Assembly (NCBI GenBank): GCA_027328425.1
Contig: DAHVUT010000003.1
Coordinates: forward strand, 1 to 38,041
Length of the DNA: 38,041 nt
Reading direction: 5' to 3'
Source: Microcaldota archaeon
Lineage (GTDB): Archaea; Micrarchaeota; Micrarchaeia; Micrarchaeales; CABMGC01
Part shown: in pieces, positions 1 through 8,015 of the stretch
Position numbering within the stretch: position 1 is the stretch's first letter
Layout of the letters: every line of letters starts with the position of its first letter
Notes under the pieces: generated by a model
Told to the model about the DNA's origin: nothing
Database searches by the model: none
What the model saw: the letters and a program-made list of their open reading frames with translations, nothing else
Program-made: the position numbers and the translations under genes

Positions 1-4
1 CACA

Positions 5-20
5 AGGGCATGTTCGCCCT
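5..20. repeat. small hairpin at window edge
   Basis: A perfect 5-bp inverted repeat (AGGGC/GCCCT) with a 6-nt loop lies just upstream of the first promoter. It may end an upstream transcript, but the context is cut off by the window edge. Confidence 0.25.
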
Positions 21-29
21 ACCAGTCAA

Positions 30-39
30 TTTTTATATG
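30..39 (+). promoter_or_regulatory. TATA-like box for the Lrp-type regulator
   Basis: The run TTTTTATATG matches an archaeal box A. Transcription would start near position 60, leaving a leader of about 30 nt before the ATG at 90. Confidence 0.4.
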
Positions 40-89
40 TTTCGTATTAAAAACGCAACCTCTAAAAGATTTTGCTACCATTGCTACCC

Positions 90-1133
90 ATGGAAGAGGT
101 AACATACGAATTTGAGAGCAGGTTCAACGAAAGATACAGCCTGGTTTCTAGGAAGATAATGCGCATGCTTTCCGAGAACTCCAGAATTTCAAATACTGAG
201 ATCGCAGGTAAATTGGGTGTGACGAGACAGGCGATAGCAAAAAGACTGAGCCTGCTGGAGAAAGAGTTTGGGGTCAGGTACACGCTGGAGCTCAACGAGG
301 AAGCTCTCGGCTTGGTTCATCCGCACATCATAATGATTAAGTTCGAGGAAAAACCGAACTACAAGTTTGTGAAAAAGCTCTTTATGAGATCACACATACC
401 GCAGTTTGTCGCAATGCTCGATGGCGGCTATGATATGCTCGTATATGCCAACTCCGCATCAAGAAGCGGATACGCACACTGGGACAAGGGCATGCAGGTG
501 CTGCTCTCCAAATACAAAACATCATGGTACCCTTCGGAGGTAGCCCACAGTCAGTTGGGCTTCTTTCCGCTCAGAAACGAGACGATAGACAAGGTGAATA
601 TCGATGACAAGTACAAGGAGATCATAAAACTGCTCAACTTGAACTCTCGCACATCATTCCAGGAGATGTCTAAGAAACTCAATATGCGCTTCCATACCTT
701 GGTCTACAACTTCAAGAAACTGCTGAAGACTAACTACATAAAGAGATTTACAATAGTCGAAAGACCTGTTAAAAATACAGTAATGATGTACTACTTCGCA
801 AAGCTGACGCTGACAGACTTTTTTGCGCAGAGCGCAGCTAACGCCAGGAAGGCACTGATGTACGATGAACAATATCCAATAGTGAGCAGGTACTCCTTCT
901 GCACGCAACTAATAGGCACGGGTGACTTTTTCGTCATGGGTATCTTTGACAACAGAAAGATAGGTTACCGAAATAGCATCCTTCACTACAAAAACTCAAT
1001 GACAACGCAGAAGGTAAAGATAAGTTATGGTGTCATAGACAGGGTATTGGTTGGGAGCGTGCCACTGAGAAGCATCGATGCCAAGAAGGAGTACAGCATA
1101 CTTCACTGGAATCCTGATCTTGCGCCGGAATAA
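90..1133 (+). CDS. Lrp/AsnC-like regulator with two HTH units
   Basis: This protein of about 347 residues is probably a DNA-binding transcriptional regulator. Its N-terminal part carries an AsnC/Lrp-type helix-turn-helix: the stretch NSRISNTEIAGKLGVTRQAI has the ordered recognition-helix spacing of that family. A second HTH-like unit sits near residues 180-215 (LNSRTSFQEMSKKLNMRF), so the protein looks like a duplication of an HTH plus alpha/beta sensor module. Typical Lrp proteins are about 150 residues, which supports the tandem reading. I prefer the ATG at 90 to the in-frame TTG at 72 because it suits the upstream TATA-like box. No effector or target can be deduced, and the next gene is convergent and unrelated. 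Confidence 0.7.
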   Translation: MEEVTYEFESRFNERYSLVSRKIMRMLSENSRISNTEIAGKLGVTRQAIAKRLSLLEKEFGVRYTLELNEEALGLVHPHIIMIKFEEKPNYKFVKKLFMRSHIPQFVAMLDGGYDMLVYANSASRSGYAHWDKGMQVLLSKYKTSWYPSEVAHSQLGFFPLRNETIDKVNIDDKYKEIIKLLNLNSRTSFQEMSKKLNMRFHTLVYNFKKLLKTNYIKRFTIVERPVKNTVMMYYFAKLTLTDFFAQSAANARKALMYDEQYPIVSRYSFCTQLIGTGDFFVMGIFDNRKIGYRNSILHYKNSMTTQKVKISYGVIDRVLVGSVPLRSIDAKKEYSILHWNPDLAPE

Positions 1134-1138
1134 TTGCA

Positions 1139-1993
1139 TTATTTGGAGTATCCTTTTACCTTCTTGATGAGCTCGCGCAAATAGTAAGGCTGGGCAACTT
1201 CGTCTTCTTTCGCCTTCTCCAGCAGATTGAGCGCCAGTGCAGGATGCTTTTTGGCAATCCTTAATATGACCGCAAAAACAGTGCACTGCTCGTGCTTGCC
1301 CTTTTCTTCTATGTTCAGCAGGGTTATGAGAGCGGGAAGGCTGGCATGCGGGTCCAGCGAGTAGACAGGCTCAACAACAGCCCTTTCACTCTTAAATATG
1401 TCATCTCCCTTCTTCTTTACCGCCCCTGCAAAAGAGTAGAGTGTGGCCTTCTGTCTCTTTCCAGCACTTTCGATAAGCGAATAATCAACTTGTTTTGTGA
1501 GATTCAGCTTCTTGTTTAGGACCAGCACGAGCCATTCATCTGTCAGGTTTATCAGATTGTGATAGAAACCATAGTAATTTCGTTTTACAACCTTGAATCT
1601 TGTCCTTGACGTTTTGAGTTCTCTGAGGGCACCACCAGCACTTGCATAAGGGTAGTAGGGTTGGATATCTACGCCATCCTTGTCATGATAAACAAATTCG
1701 ACGCAGTTCTTTATCGGAAAGTAGCCTTTGTTGGCTTGCCTTGCGGCTCCTTTTATCTCTATCGTTGCCTCCCCTGCTTCGGGATGGCTGCTAAGCTCAT
1801 CAAGGCTATTGGAAGTGAAGCCTTTGGGTTTCAGGACTATTATTCGCTTACAATGGTCGCTCGGTTCCTTCTTGAGAGACAGGACATACGAACCTGGCCT
1901 TTCGACTACATCGTACGGCTCGCTCCCTAGGACGTTATTTACTGTCCCATGCACGACGGGCGCTGAAAGTATCTCACTAATTAATCCCCTCAT
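1139..1993 (-). CDS. hypothetical protein
   Basis: This 284-residue protein is not recognised. It has no signal peptide or transmembrane helix. The N-terminal half is rich in short beta-like segments, and the C-terminal third (from about residue 225) is helical and hydrophobic with repeated Leu/Ala spacing, possibly an HEAT-like helical tail. Its 3' end is only 5 nt from the end of the convergent Lrp-like gene. The ATG at 1993 lies about 26 nt downstream of a TATA-like box, so it is probably translated from a leaderless mRNA. That spacing supports a real gene although no function can be offered. Confidence 0.6.
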   Translation of the reverse strand: MRGLISEILSAPVVHGTVNNVLGSEPYDVVERPGSYVLSLKKEPSDHCKRIIVLKPKGFTSNSLDELSSHPEAGEATIEIKGAARQANKGYFPIKNCVEFVYHDKDGVDIQPYYPYASAGGALRELKTSRTRFKVVKRNYYGFYHNLINLTDEWLVLVLNKKLNLTKQVDYSLIESAGKRQKATLYSFAGAVKKKGDDIFKSERAVVEPVYSLDPHASLPALITLLNIEEKGKHEQCTVFAVILRIAKKHPALALNLLEKAKEDEVAQPYYLRELIKKVKGYSK

Positions 1994-2332
1994 AAAAAAA
2001 CTGAGACTCGTAGGTATATTATACGGGACTAATTTAGGTAAAAGTTAGATATTTTTAGCATAATTTGTCAATTTAGCAACTATGTGTCATCGAGAGATAT
2101 TCTGAAAATAATGAAGATAAAGTAGCATTAGCCTAGTCTAGGTTGCGTATAAAGAGCCCAGCTTCTCTCCTTCTCCTCTACATGAATCCCAGGTCTACTC
2201 ATCTAGCCGATTGAAATCGACTATGGGCAGCAAACAAACAAAAACACGCTAAAACAAAATGGAGACAGAAAACGCTCAAAAACGCGTTGTGGACTCTAGA
2301 AAATATCAATTACCTATATCCCTGCACCCAGG
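1994..2332. other. AT-rich intergenic region without a clear gene
   Basis: This 339-nt stretch is more AT-rich than its surroundings and has no convincing ORF on either strand. A plus-strand TATA-like run (GCGTATAAAGAG, near 2145-2156) is followed by a pyrimidine-rich tract and a small CGAT/ATCG hairpin near 2210, but I cannot name an RNA here. Apart from the promoter of the minus-strand gene, nothing else is supported. Confidence 0.4.
2012..2024 (-). promoter_or_regulatory. TATA-like box for the 284-aa hypothetical
   Basis: Read on the minus strand the sequence is GTATAATATACC. Its centre is about 26 nt from the ATG at 1993, which predicts a leaderless transcript. Confidence 0.5.
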
Positions 2333-2407
2333 CGGGCCCGGTGGGATTTGAACCCACGACTGTCGGCTTAAAAGGCCGCTACTCTGGCCAAACTGAGTTA
2401 CGGGCCC
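2333..2407 (-). tRNA. tRNA-Lys(UUU)
   Basis: The minus strand folds into a full 75-nt cloverleaf. The acceptor stem is GGGCCCG/CGGGCCC with G73, the D-arm is ACUC/GAGU, the anticodon loop CUUUUAA carries UUU, and the T-arm is GUGGG-UUCAAAU-CCCAC. The outermost anticodon-stem pair is G-A, so four pairs are certain. CCA is not encoded. No intron is visible. Confidence 0.93.
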
Positions 2408-2519
2408 CTTGATTTCTTTCCGCGAAAAAGCTTATTAGCCCCTGCGCGCACCGGACCGCGGCAGCCTAACGCAGGCGAAGGGTTTTTATTGCTGTTCTAC
2501 ACCTTTAGTCTGTGGTTGC

Positions 2520-2660
2520 ATGGTAGAAGCATATTGCGTTAAGTGCAAACAGAAACAGGAGATGAAGGATGCGAAGCAGGTAACTATGAAGAACGGCAAG
2601 AAGGCGATGACAGGCGTATGCCCTGTCTGCGGCACAAAGATGTTCAAAATCGGAGGCTGA
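2520..2660 (+). CDS. DUF5679-type small zinc-ribbon protein
   Basis: This 46-residue protein has two CxxC knuckles, CVKC at residues 6-9 and CPVC at 34-37, separated by a basic linker with the typical phrase AKQVTMKNGKKA. This layout matches the archaeal DUF5679 family of single zinc-ribbon proteins, whose function is unknown and which are suspected to bind nucleic acid or ribosomes. A TATA-like run (GGTTTTTATTG, about 2480-2490) lies about 35 nt upstream, giving a short leader. A hairpin follows the stop codon and separates it from the convergent carbamate kinase gene. Confidence 0.8.
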   Translation: MVEAYCVKCKQKQEMKDAKQVTMKNGKKAMTGVCPVCGTKMFKIGG

Positions 2661-2667
2661 GTCCGGC

Positions 2668-2688
2668 GAGCCGCGCGCAAGGCGGCTC
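2668..2688. terminator. hairpin between convergent genes
   Basis: A perfect 7-bp stem (GAGCCGC/GCGGCTC) with a 7-nt loop lies between two converging stop codons. It could end transcription from both sides, although no long T-run follows. Confidence 0.45.
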
Positions 2689-3625
2689 AGCGATTGTTTG
2701 CTGTTATCCTGGTGCCAGCGTTGCCCAGTACAGCGGCCTCCACCCGGTCGAGCGAGGCGATGACAGCATCCCTGCCCGTGGCGCTTACATACTGCAGCGC
2801 GGCCTCTATCTTTGGTTTCATAGTCCCTTGCTCGAACTGCCCTTCGTCCATATAGAGCTCGCATTCACGTGCCGTGAGCTTGGAGAGCCTCTGCTGCCCT
2901 CTCTTCCCATAGTTGAGGAACACGTTGCTTACGTCAGTGAGCATGACCAGCCTGTCCACCTTCAGCTGCACAGCGAGCAGTGATGATGTGAGATCCTTGT
3001 CCACCACTGCATCCACGCCGTTCAACATCCTGCCGCGCCTTACCACAGGCACTCCTCCGCCGCCCGCACACACCACCACCTTGCCCAGCGACAACAGGTT
3101 GCGTATGGTGTCCAGCTCCACTATAGATACGGGCAGAGGGGAGGCCACCACGCGCCTGCGCATTCCGTGTTCTTTAACCATGCGCCAGCCGTATTCCCTG
3201 GCCAATCTCCTTGCCGCGCCCGCACTGTAGAATGGCCCTATGGATTTCGATGGATTCCTGAAGCCCGGATCGCTCCTATCCACGACCGTCTGTGTAAGCA
3301 CGCACGCCACTTCTTTTCCAATGTGGCGTGTGCGCAGGCTGTTAGCAAGCGATTGGGCGAGCATGTAGCCGAGCATCCCCTGGCTCTCACCGCCACAGAC
3401 GTGCAGCGGCATAGCCGGAATGCGTTTCCTGGCCAGCTCGTTGCGCAGCAGTATGTCACCCACCTGCGGTCCGTTGCCGTACGTCAACACGATATCGTAC
3501 CCCATGCCCGCTATGCCTGCTATCCTGCCAGCAGTGCGCGCTATACTGCGTTCCTGCTGCCCGTATGTGCCTCGCTGCCCCTTCCTCAATATTGCATTTC
3601 CCCCTAGAGCAAGCAATAGTTTCAT
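2687..3625 (-). CDS. arcC: carbamate kinase
   Basis: Carbamate kinase interconverts ATP plus carbamate with ADP plus carbamoyl phosphate. The 312-residue protein has the normal family length and hallmarks: LLALGGNAIL at the N-terminus, the nucleotide-binding segment TYGNGPQVGDIL, AGGGGVPV in the middle, VDAVVDKDLTSSLLA, and MKPKIEAAL near the C-terminus. The ATG at 3625 is preferred over an in-frame TTG one codon upstream. It starts 4 nt after the stop of the carbamoyltransferase gene, so the two are one operon. Together they could convert citrulline to ornithine, CO2, ammonia and ATP, or run in reverse to feed citrulline synthesis. No arginine deiminase gene is in the window. Confidence 0.92.
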   Translation of the reverse strand: MKLLLALGGNAILRKGQRGTYGQQERSIARTAGRIAGIAGMGYDIVLTYGNGPQVGDILLRNELARKRIPAMPLHVCGGESQGMLGYMLAQSLANSLRTRHIGKEVACVLTQTVVDRSDPGFRNPSKSIGPFYSAGAARRLAREYGWRMVKEHGMRRRVVASPLPVSIVELDTIRNLLSLGKVVVCAGGGGVPVVRRGRMLNGVDAVVDKDLTSSLLAVQLKVDRLVMLTDVSNVFLNYGKRGQQRLSKLTARECELYMDEGQFEQGTMKPKIEAALQYVSATGRDAVIASLDRVEAAVLGNAGTRITANNR

Positions 3626-3629
3626 CAAG

Positions 3630-4565
3630 TCACTGTTGCCTCCTTCCAGAAAGCACGAACTCGAGCGCCGCAGCGGCGCCGTAGAGCTTGTTCTCTCCTT
3701 GCTGCCAAACCACTGACTGCTTGCCTTCGAGCGCCTCGTTGGTTATCTCAAGACCCCTGTGCGCCGGCAGGCAGTGCATCACTATTGCATCCTTCTTCGC
3801 CATACGCATGAGCTTGGAGTTTACCTGGTAGCCTTCGAACGCGGCCATGCGCTTCTCCGTCTCATCCTCCTCACCCATGCTCACCCACACGTCAGTATAC
3901 AGCACGTCGGCCCCGAAAGCAGCGCCCTGCGGATCGTGCACAACGCTTATCTTTGAGCCCGTCTTGCCAGCGAGCTTCCTGGCCTTAGACACGAAAACTG
4001 GGCCTGGCGCGTAGCCCTTCGGGCACGCGATTGTGATGTTTGCTCCGGCCGTCGCGCATGCGAGCAGCAGGCTATTGGCTACGTTGTTGCCGTCGCCTAC
4101 GTACGTGATGTTTATGCCCTTGAGCCTTCCTTTGGCCTCATACACGGTCAGCATGTCTGATATCATCTGCGTGGGGTGCTCCAAGTCACTCAGTGCGTTT
4201 ATCACGGGCACTCCAGACTCCTTTGCGAACTGCTCGACTGTGTCGTTGGAGAACACCCTGGCCACTATCACATCCAGATAGCTGCCGAGTATCCTGGCCG
4301 TGTCCTTTACGGGCTCACCGCGCTTCAGCTGCAGCTCGCTGGCCGAAAAGTAGAGTGGCTTGCCGCCCAGCCTTATCGCCGCCACCTCGAAAGAGGTGCT
4401 CGTCCTTGTTGAGGGCTTCTCGAAGAGCAGGCCCACTATCCTGTTGTCGAGCGTGTGCAGTTGCCTGCCTGACTTTATCGCCGCCTTCAGCCTTGCCGCA
4501 TTTTCAATCAGGGGATAGAACTCGCCGAGTGATATGTCGGCGAAAGAGACTATTGATTTCTCCAG
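3630..4565 (-). CDS. argF: ornithine carbamoyltransferase, apparent CTG start
   Basis: The enzyme transfers the carbamoyl group between carbamoyl phosphate and ornithine to make citrulline, or the reverse. Diagnostic motifs are complete: STRTS (residues 52-56, carbamoyl phosphate), HPTQ (130-133), the ornithine-loop SMG (229-231) and HCLP (264-267). No ATG, GTG or TTG can supply the whole N-terminal helix. The reading frame stays open to a stop at 4599, and the family-like start EKSIVSFADIS follows a CTG at 4565 preceded by GGTGGT. The same GGTGGT element with the same spacing precedes the carS ATG in this window. The alternative GTG at 4436 would delete essential secondary structure just before STRTS. 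The gene is followed directly by carbamate kinase. Confidence 0.88.
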   Translation of the reverse strand: MEKSIVSFADISLGEFYPLIENAARLKAAIKSGRQLHTLDNRIVGLLFEKPSTRTSTSFEVAAIRLGGKPLYFSASELQLKRGEPVKDTARILGSYLDVIVARVFSNDTVEQFAKESGVPVINALSDLEHPTQMISDMLTVYEAKGRLKGINITYVGDGNNVANSLLLACATAGANITIACPKGYAPGPVFVSKARKLAGKTGSKISVVHDPQGAAFGADVLYTDVWVSMGEEDETEKRMAAFEGYQVNSKLMRMAKKDAIVMHCLPAHRGLEITNEALEGKQSVVWQQGENKLYGAAAALEFVLSGRRQQ

Positions 4566-4622
4566 GCTACCACCATCCGTTGAATTGGGCCGAGCACATT
4601 AATACAGCATACCATTGGCGGG

Positions 4623-4844
4623 CTACACGCCTATGCCCACCACCTTGTCTCTGCCGCTCGTACCCCTCAGGATGCGCACCGAAGACTTGGGCACTGAGAA
4701 ATGTTCTGCAAGGATTTCGATAAGCCGCAGGTTGGCCCTGCCCCCTTCCGGCTTGGCGTCAACCTTGACCTTGTATTTATCGCCTCCCAGTTTGACCACC
4801 GCTGCACGGGCGGAGTTCGGGGTGACATGCACGTTGAGCAGCAT
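4623..4844 (-). CDS. DUF167 / YggU-family protein
   Basis: This 73-residue protein belongs to the DUF167 (UPF0235, YggU) family, small alpha/beta proteins of unknown function found in bacteria and archaea. It shows the family pattern VTPNSARAAVVKL, then VKVDAKPEGGRANLRLIEILA and ending SVRILRGTSGRDKVVGI. It lies 10 nt after the preceding hypothetical gene and 57 nt before the carbamoyltransferase gene on the same strand, so it is probably part of one long transcript that begins at lemA. Confidence 0.85.
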   Translation of the reverse strand: MLLNVHVTPNSARAAVVKLGGDKYKVKVDAKPEGGRANLRLIEILAEHFSVPKSSVRILRGTSGRDKVVGIGV

Positions 4845-4854
4845 ATGGACGCAC

Positions 4855-5253
4855 CTAGTCCACAGGCGGCTTGTCTGAATAGTATGCCTCCTCGTCGCTG
4901 AACTTCTTAGGACTGGGGTTCCACTGGCTGGACGGTATTTTGCATTCCTCCATGTAGGAATTGACTTTTTCCCATCCTATTCTGTCGTCGCAGGGCAGCT
5001 CGAACACCTTGTTAGGGAATATTACTATCACTCTGCTGCCGTCTTCATTGTATATGTGGGCGTAGAACATAAGCGGGATTAGGTTTGACTTGATGTCGTT
5101 GACTGCCTCCTCCAGTCGTCCTTCTGGTATGGATACAATATAGTGCGTCCAGCCGCCCCCGGCCCTCTTCGCGATTATATTGTATTTTGCAAGGAAATCG
5201 GTGCTGACAAATTCGGTGCTCAGGAGGTTTGTGTGAAATTCCGCGTCCGCCAT
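4855..5253 (-). CDS. conserved hypothetical protein
   Basis: This 132-residue soluble protein is not assigned to a named family. Its core resembles a loosely defined group of uncharacterised proteins with a central FYAHIYNEDGSRVIVIFPNKVF segment (two strands and a turn) and a late proline-rich tail. The ATG follows the htpX stop by a single nucleotide, so it is translationally coupled to the membrane protease. It ends 10 nt before the DUF167 gene. Function is unknown. Confidence 0.7.
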   Translation of the reverse strand: MADAEFHTNLLSTEFVSTDFLAKYNIIAKRAGGGWTHYIVSIPEGRLEEAVNDIKSNLIPLMFYAHIYNEDGSRVIVIFPNKVFELPCDDRIGWEKVNSYMEECKIPSSQWNPSPKKFSDEEAYYSDKPPVD

Positions 5254-5254
5254 G

Positions 5255-6157
5255 CTAGTACATCGCTTGCAACCTTTTTATCCTCTCCTCTATGGGCGGG
5301 TGCGTGGAGAAGATGCTGGAAATACTGCCCTTCTTGAACGGGTTGGCGAAGTAGAGCGAAGCAGTGACCTCATTGGCGCGCGCCACAGGCCTGGAATCAG
5401 GCTTGGTCGCGTACGCCTGTATCTTCTTCAGCGCCGATGCGAGCCCAGCGGGGTTCCTTGTCACCCTCGCACCATTCGCATCGGCCATATATTCGCGTTT
5501 CCTGGATATGGCCAGCCTTATAAGCAGCGCAAAGAGTGGAGCTAGCAGCCCAACGACTAGGGCCACAAGGAGCAGTATGCCCGAGTTGCCCCCTCCGCGC
5601 CTGCCGAAACCGAAGCCGAAGAACAGCGACATGCGCAGGTATGCTGCAACTAGGCCTATCGCGCCGGCGAACGCTATGGCAAGCGTCATGAGCAGTATGT
5701 CGTTGTCGTACACGTGCGACAGTTCATGCGCTACGACGCCGTCTAACTCGTCGCGGTTCATGGTTCCCAATAGCCCGCTCGTAAACGCTATAGACGGTCT
5801 TTTCCTCCTGCCCGTGGCGAACGCATTCGGATTGGGGTCGTCTATCACATATATTTTGGGCATCTTTATCTGCATCGCCGATGACAGGCCCTCAACGGAT
5901 GCGTAGAGGCTGGCGTACTGTTTTTCTTCGGCGGGCTTGGCTCTTGAGACTGCAAGCACTACACTATCTCCTTTGAAGTAGGTAAATGCGGCGTAGAGGA
6001 GGACCAGCGCCACACCTACGGCAAATGTCACCAGGCCTCCTCCGAGCATGAGCACTACGACATACACCACTGTGGCAAAGAAAAGCACAAAAATGAGCAT
6101 CAGCACGAAGGACTTCAGCCGGTTGGCCGCTATCTCATCGAAGAAGCTGGCCATCAT
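5255..6157 (-). CDS. htpX: HtpX-like membrane zinc metalloprotease (M48)
   Basis: The protein is a membrane-bound M48 zinc protease that degrades damaged membrane proteins. Two N-terminal transmembrane segments span about residues 17-60. The zinc-binding motif HELSH is at 144-148 and the third ligand is the glutamate of REYMADANGA near 222. A glycine-rich linker and two further hydrophobic segments lie between them (about 158-217). The length of 300 residues is normal. It starts 3 nt after the lemA stop, the common lemA-htpX pairing seen in many prokaryotes, which supports joint expression. Confidence 0.93.
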   Translation of the reverse strand: MMASFFDEIAANRLKSFVLMLIFVLFFATVVYVVVLMLGGGLVTFAVGVALVLLYAAFTYFKGDSVVLAVSRAKPAEEKQYASLYASVEGLSSAMQIKMPKIYVIDDPNPNAFATGRRKRPSIAFTSGLLGTMNRDELDGVVAHELSHVYDNDILLMTLAIAFAGAIGLVAAYLRMSLFFGFGFGRRGGGNSGILLLVALVVGLLAPLFALLIRLAISRKREYMADANGARVTRNPAGLASALKKIQAYATKPDSRPVARANEVTASLYFANPFKKGSISSIFSTHPPIEERIKRLQAMY

Positions 6158-6160
6158 AAT

Positions 6161-6829
6161 CTACTGTTTCCCTGCGCCCTTGGGCGCCTTCGGCCTGGGC
6201 CCTGACGCACCTCCGGCCCCCGCAGGTCTGCCGCTGGATGCAGGGGCCTGCTTCGCGGGGTCGGAAGCAGTATCGCCAGTCAAATCCACCTTGATCGCTG
6301 CTTTTTCAACTTCGGGAGCCTGGAAGAAGTCCTGACGCTTCATGCCCATGGATCCCGCGAGCATGTTGCCGGGGAACTGTTGTATCGCGTTGTTATAATC
6401 GAGCACATAGTCGTTGTAAGACGTGCGCACGAACGATATCTTGTTCTCAGTGTTCTCGAGCTCGGCTTGGAGGTTCTGGTATGTCTGCGACGCCTTAAGA
6501 TCCGGGTAGTTCTCTGCCACGGCGAACAGGCTCTTGAGCGCCTGGCTGAGCATGTTGTTCGCCTGTGCCTTGTCCTGCACCGAGCCTGAAACGATGGACG
6601 CCCTCAGCTGCGTCACCTTGGTAAGCACATCCCGCTCATACTTCATGTAGCCCCTCACAGTCTCCACGAGATTGGGTATCAGGTCATAGCGCCGCTTGAG
6701 CTGCACGTCTATTTGCGCCCACGCATCCTGGACGCGGTTGCGCTTTCCTATGAGCATGTTGAAAGTGAGCACTACTGCAGCCACGACTATTATCACGATG
6801 ACTGCCGCCACGTCAAGCAAGGTCGACAC
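6161..6829 (-). CDS. lemA: LemA family protein
   Basis: LemA proteins are single-span membrane proteins with a helical-bundle domain, often encoded next to HtpX; their biochemical role is unclear. This one has an N-terminal transmembrane helix (about residues 5-27), then the family signature NRVQDAWAQIDVQLKRRYDL and YMKYERDVLTKVTQLR, and FPGNMLAG near residue 153. The C-terminal 40 residues are an Ala/Pro/Gly-rich low-complexity tail. The start is a GTG: AGGGTGATAG, a good Shine-Dalgarno match, lies just upstream and no ATG is available. A TATA-like run (CCTTTTAATAG, about 6858-6868) probably drives the whole lemA-to-arcC chain. Confidence 0.93.
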   Translation of the reverse strand: MSTLLDVAAVIVIIVVAAVVLTFNMLIGKRNRVQDAWAQIDVQLKRRYDLIPNLVETVRGYMKYERDVLTKVTQLRASIVSGSVQDKAQANNMLSQALKSLFAVAENYPDLKASQTYQNLQAELENTENKISFVRTSYNDYVLDYNNAIQQFPGNMLAGSMGMKRQDFFQAPEVEKAAIKVDLTGDTASDPAKQAPASSGRPAGAGGASGPRPKAPKGAGKQ

Positions 6830-6876
6830 ACTATCACCCTATAATTGCCCAGATTGCTATTAAAAGGCTAGCATAC

Positions 6877-6892
6877 GCCGCTGTTTTGCGGC
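6877..6892 (-). terminator. hairpin after the flavin reductase gene
   Basis: A 5-bp GC stem (GCCGC/GCGGC) with loop TGTTTT lies 7 nt beyond the reductase stop codon, with a T-rich run (CCTTTTAAT) a little further on. It probably separates the reductase transcript from the lemA promoter. Confidence 0.4.
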
Positions 6893-6898
6893 AGGCCG

Positions 6899-7612
6899 CT
6901 ATTCCCCCCACATCTCGGCCCTTATGGCGCGCTCCTGCACACCGATGCTTATCAGCGCCTCCTTCATCGCCTGTACGAACTTCGGCGGGCCGCACACGTA
7001 CGGCACGCGCTCAGCGAAATCAGGCACATATTTCATTATCATCTCAGCGTCTATGTGCCCCGTCTGCCCGCTCCAGCCATCACCAGGCTGCGGCCTCGTG
7101 ACCGTTATAGTGATCCCGCAGCCATCCGTGCCGAAACTCTCCAGCTCCTGCCTTTCTATTATCTCGTACGGATACCTTATGCTGTATATCATGTTCACGT
7201 CGATCCTGTCGTTGTTTGCCCTCAGGTACCTTATCATAGAGAAGAAAGGCGCTACTCCTGTGCCTCCGGCAAGGAACAGGAGCTTGCTTGCGGTGCTTGC
7301 GTCGAGCTTCAGCGCGCCGTAAGGGGCGGATATGCAGTACACGTCGCCGACCTTCGCCTCCTCAAGCTTGGAGGTGAGCCTGCCGTGAATCATCGCAACC
7401 ATGAACTCGAAGCTGTCCGAGGGCGGCGCATTGGCTATCGAGAACGCCCTCCCTATCTCCTCTCCCGTGTCCTTGTTCTTGTAGAACAGCATGGCGAACA
7501 TGCCTGGCGCGAAATCCACCCCAGCGCCATCAACAGACTTGAAAGAGAAGACAGTGACATCCTTAGTGCTGGGGGTTATGCTTGCTAGCGCGTATTCCTT
7601 CTTTACTATCAT
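6899..7612 (-). CDS. ferredoxin-NADP reductase-like flavoprotein
   Basis: This 237-residue oxidoreductase has the two-domain FNR fold. The FAD-binding barrel carries GRAFSIANAPP (RxxS-type isoalloxazine motif, about residues 54-64). The NAD(P)-binding half carries LFLAGGTGVAPFFSMIRYL (about 112-130) and the late VCGPPKFVQAMKEAL motif (about 208-222). There is no fused iron-sulfur domain, so electrons would pass to a separate partner such as ferredoxin or flavodoxin; the partner is not in the window. It starts 43 nt after the wHTH gene on the same strand, which may regulate it. Confidence 0.87.
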   Translation of the reverse strand: MIVKKEYALASITPSTKDVTVFSFKSVDGAGVDFAPGMFAMLFYKNKDTGEEIGRAFSIANAPPSDSFEFMVAMIHGRLTSKLEEAKVGDVYCISAPYGALKLDASTASKLLFLAGGTGVAPFFSMIRYLRANNDRIDVNMIYSIRYPYEIIERQELESFGTDGCGITITVTRPQPGDGWSGQTGHIDAEMIMKYVPDFAERVPYVCGPPKFVQAMKEALISIGVQERAIRAEMWGE

Positions 7613-7655
7613 CCAACAACCTGCACGGAGTGCGGCGGGCCGGTGCTTGCCTGCG

Positions 7656-7994
7656 TCAGCCGCTCTTGGGGTTTGCGGCTATGCTCTCCACTACGTTCTC
7701 GCTTTTCTCCACCATCTTTATGACGTCCTTGAGCCTCGGGTTTATGCCGTAACCGAGGTCGTAGCCGTGCTCTGTCCTTATATGCGTCGGCTGGAGCACA
7801 TTGAGGTTCATTGAGAGGTTCCTGAGCGTTATTATGAGCGTCTTCCTAGTGAAGCTCTTGCCCAGTATGGCATAGAGTTCCCTGGTGGTCCTCGGGGATT
7901 TTTCCATGAGCAGCTTGAGCACGGCGAAGTTGGGCCTACTCATGAGCTTCCTGATCATCCAGATTTTATCCTCTCCTTTTTCCCTCCTGGCCAT
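7656..7994 (-). CDS. winged-helix transcriptional regulator
   Basis: This 112-residue basic protein has a probable winged helix-turn-helix at about residues 18-75: a helix around FAVLKLLMEKSPRTTREL, a recognition-like segment SFTRKTLIITLRNLSM, and a wing with the YDLGYGINP strand. It is likely a DNA-binding regulator. The gene lies upstream of the flavin reductase on the same strand, and a TATA-like box centred 27 nt before the ATG suggests a leaderless mRNA. Inducer and target are unknown; the neighbouring reductase is the obvious candidate. Confidence 0.7.
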   Translation of the reverse strand: MARREKGEDKIWMIRKLMSRPNFAVLKLLMEKSPRTTRELYAILGKSFTRKTLIITLRNLSMNLNVLQPTHIRTEHGYDLGYGINPRLKDVIKMVEKSENVVESIAANPKSG

Positions 7995-8015
7995 CGAATT
8001 AAATTCTATCTCAAA

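Noticed and set aside
2200-2225. GATTGAAATCG string as a solitary CRISPR repeat
   Set aside because: It occurs once only and there is no periodic spacing.
4436-4565. Ornithine carbamoyltransferase truncated or frameshifted at its 5' end
   Set aside because: The frame continues upstream without a break and encodes a family-like N-terminus; a CTG start explains it better.
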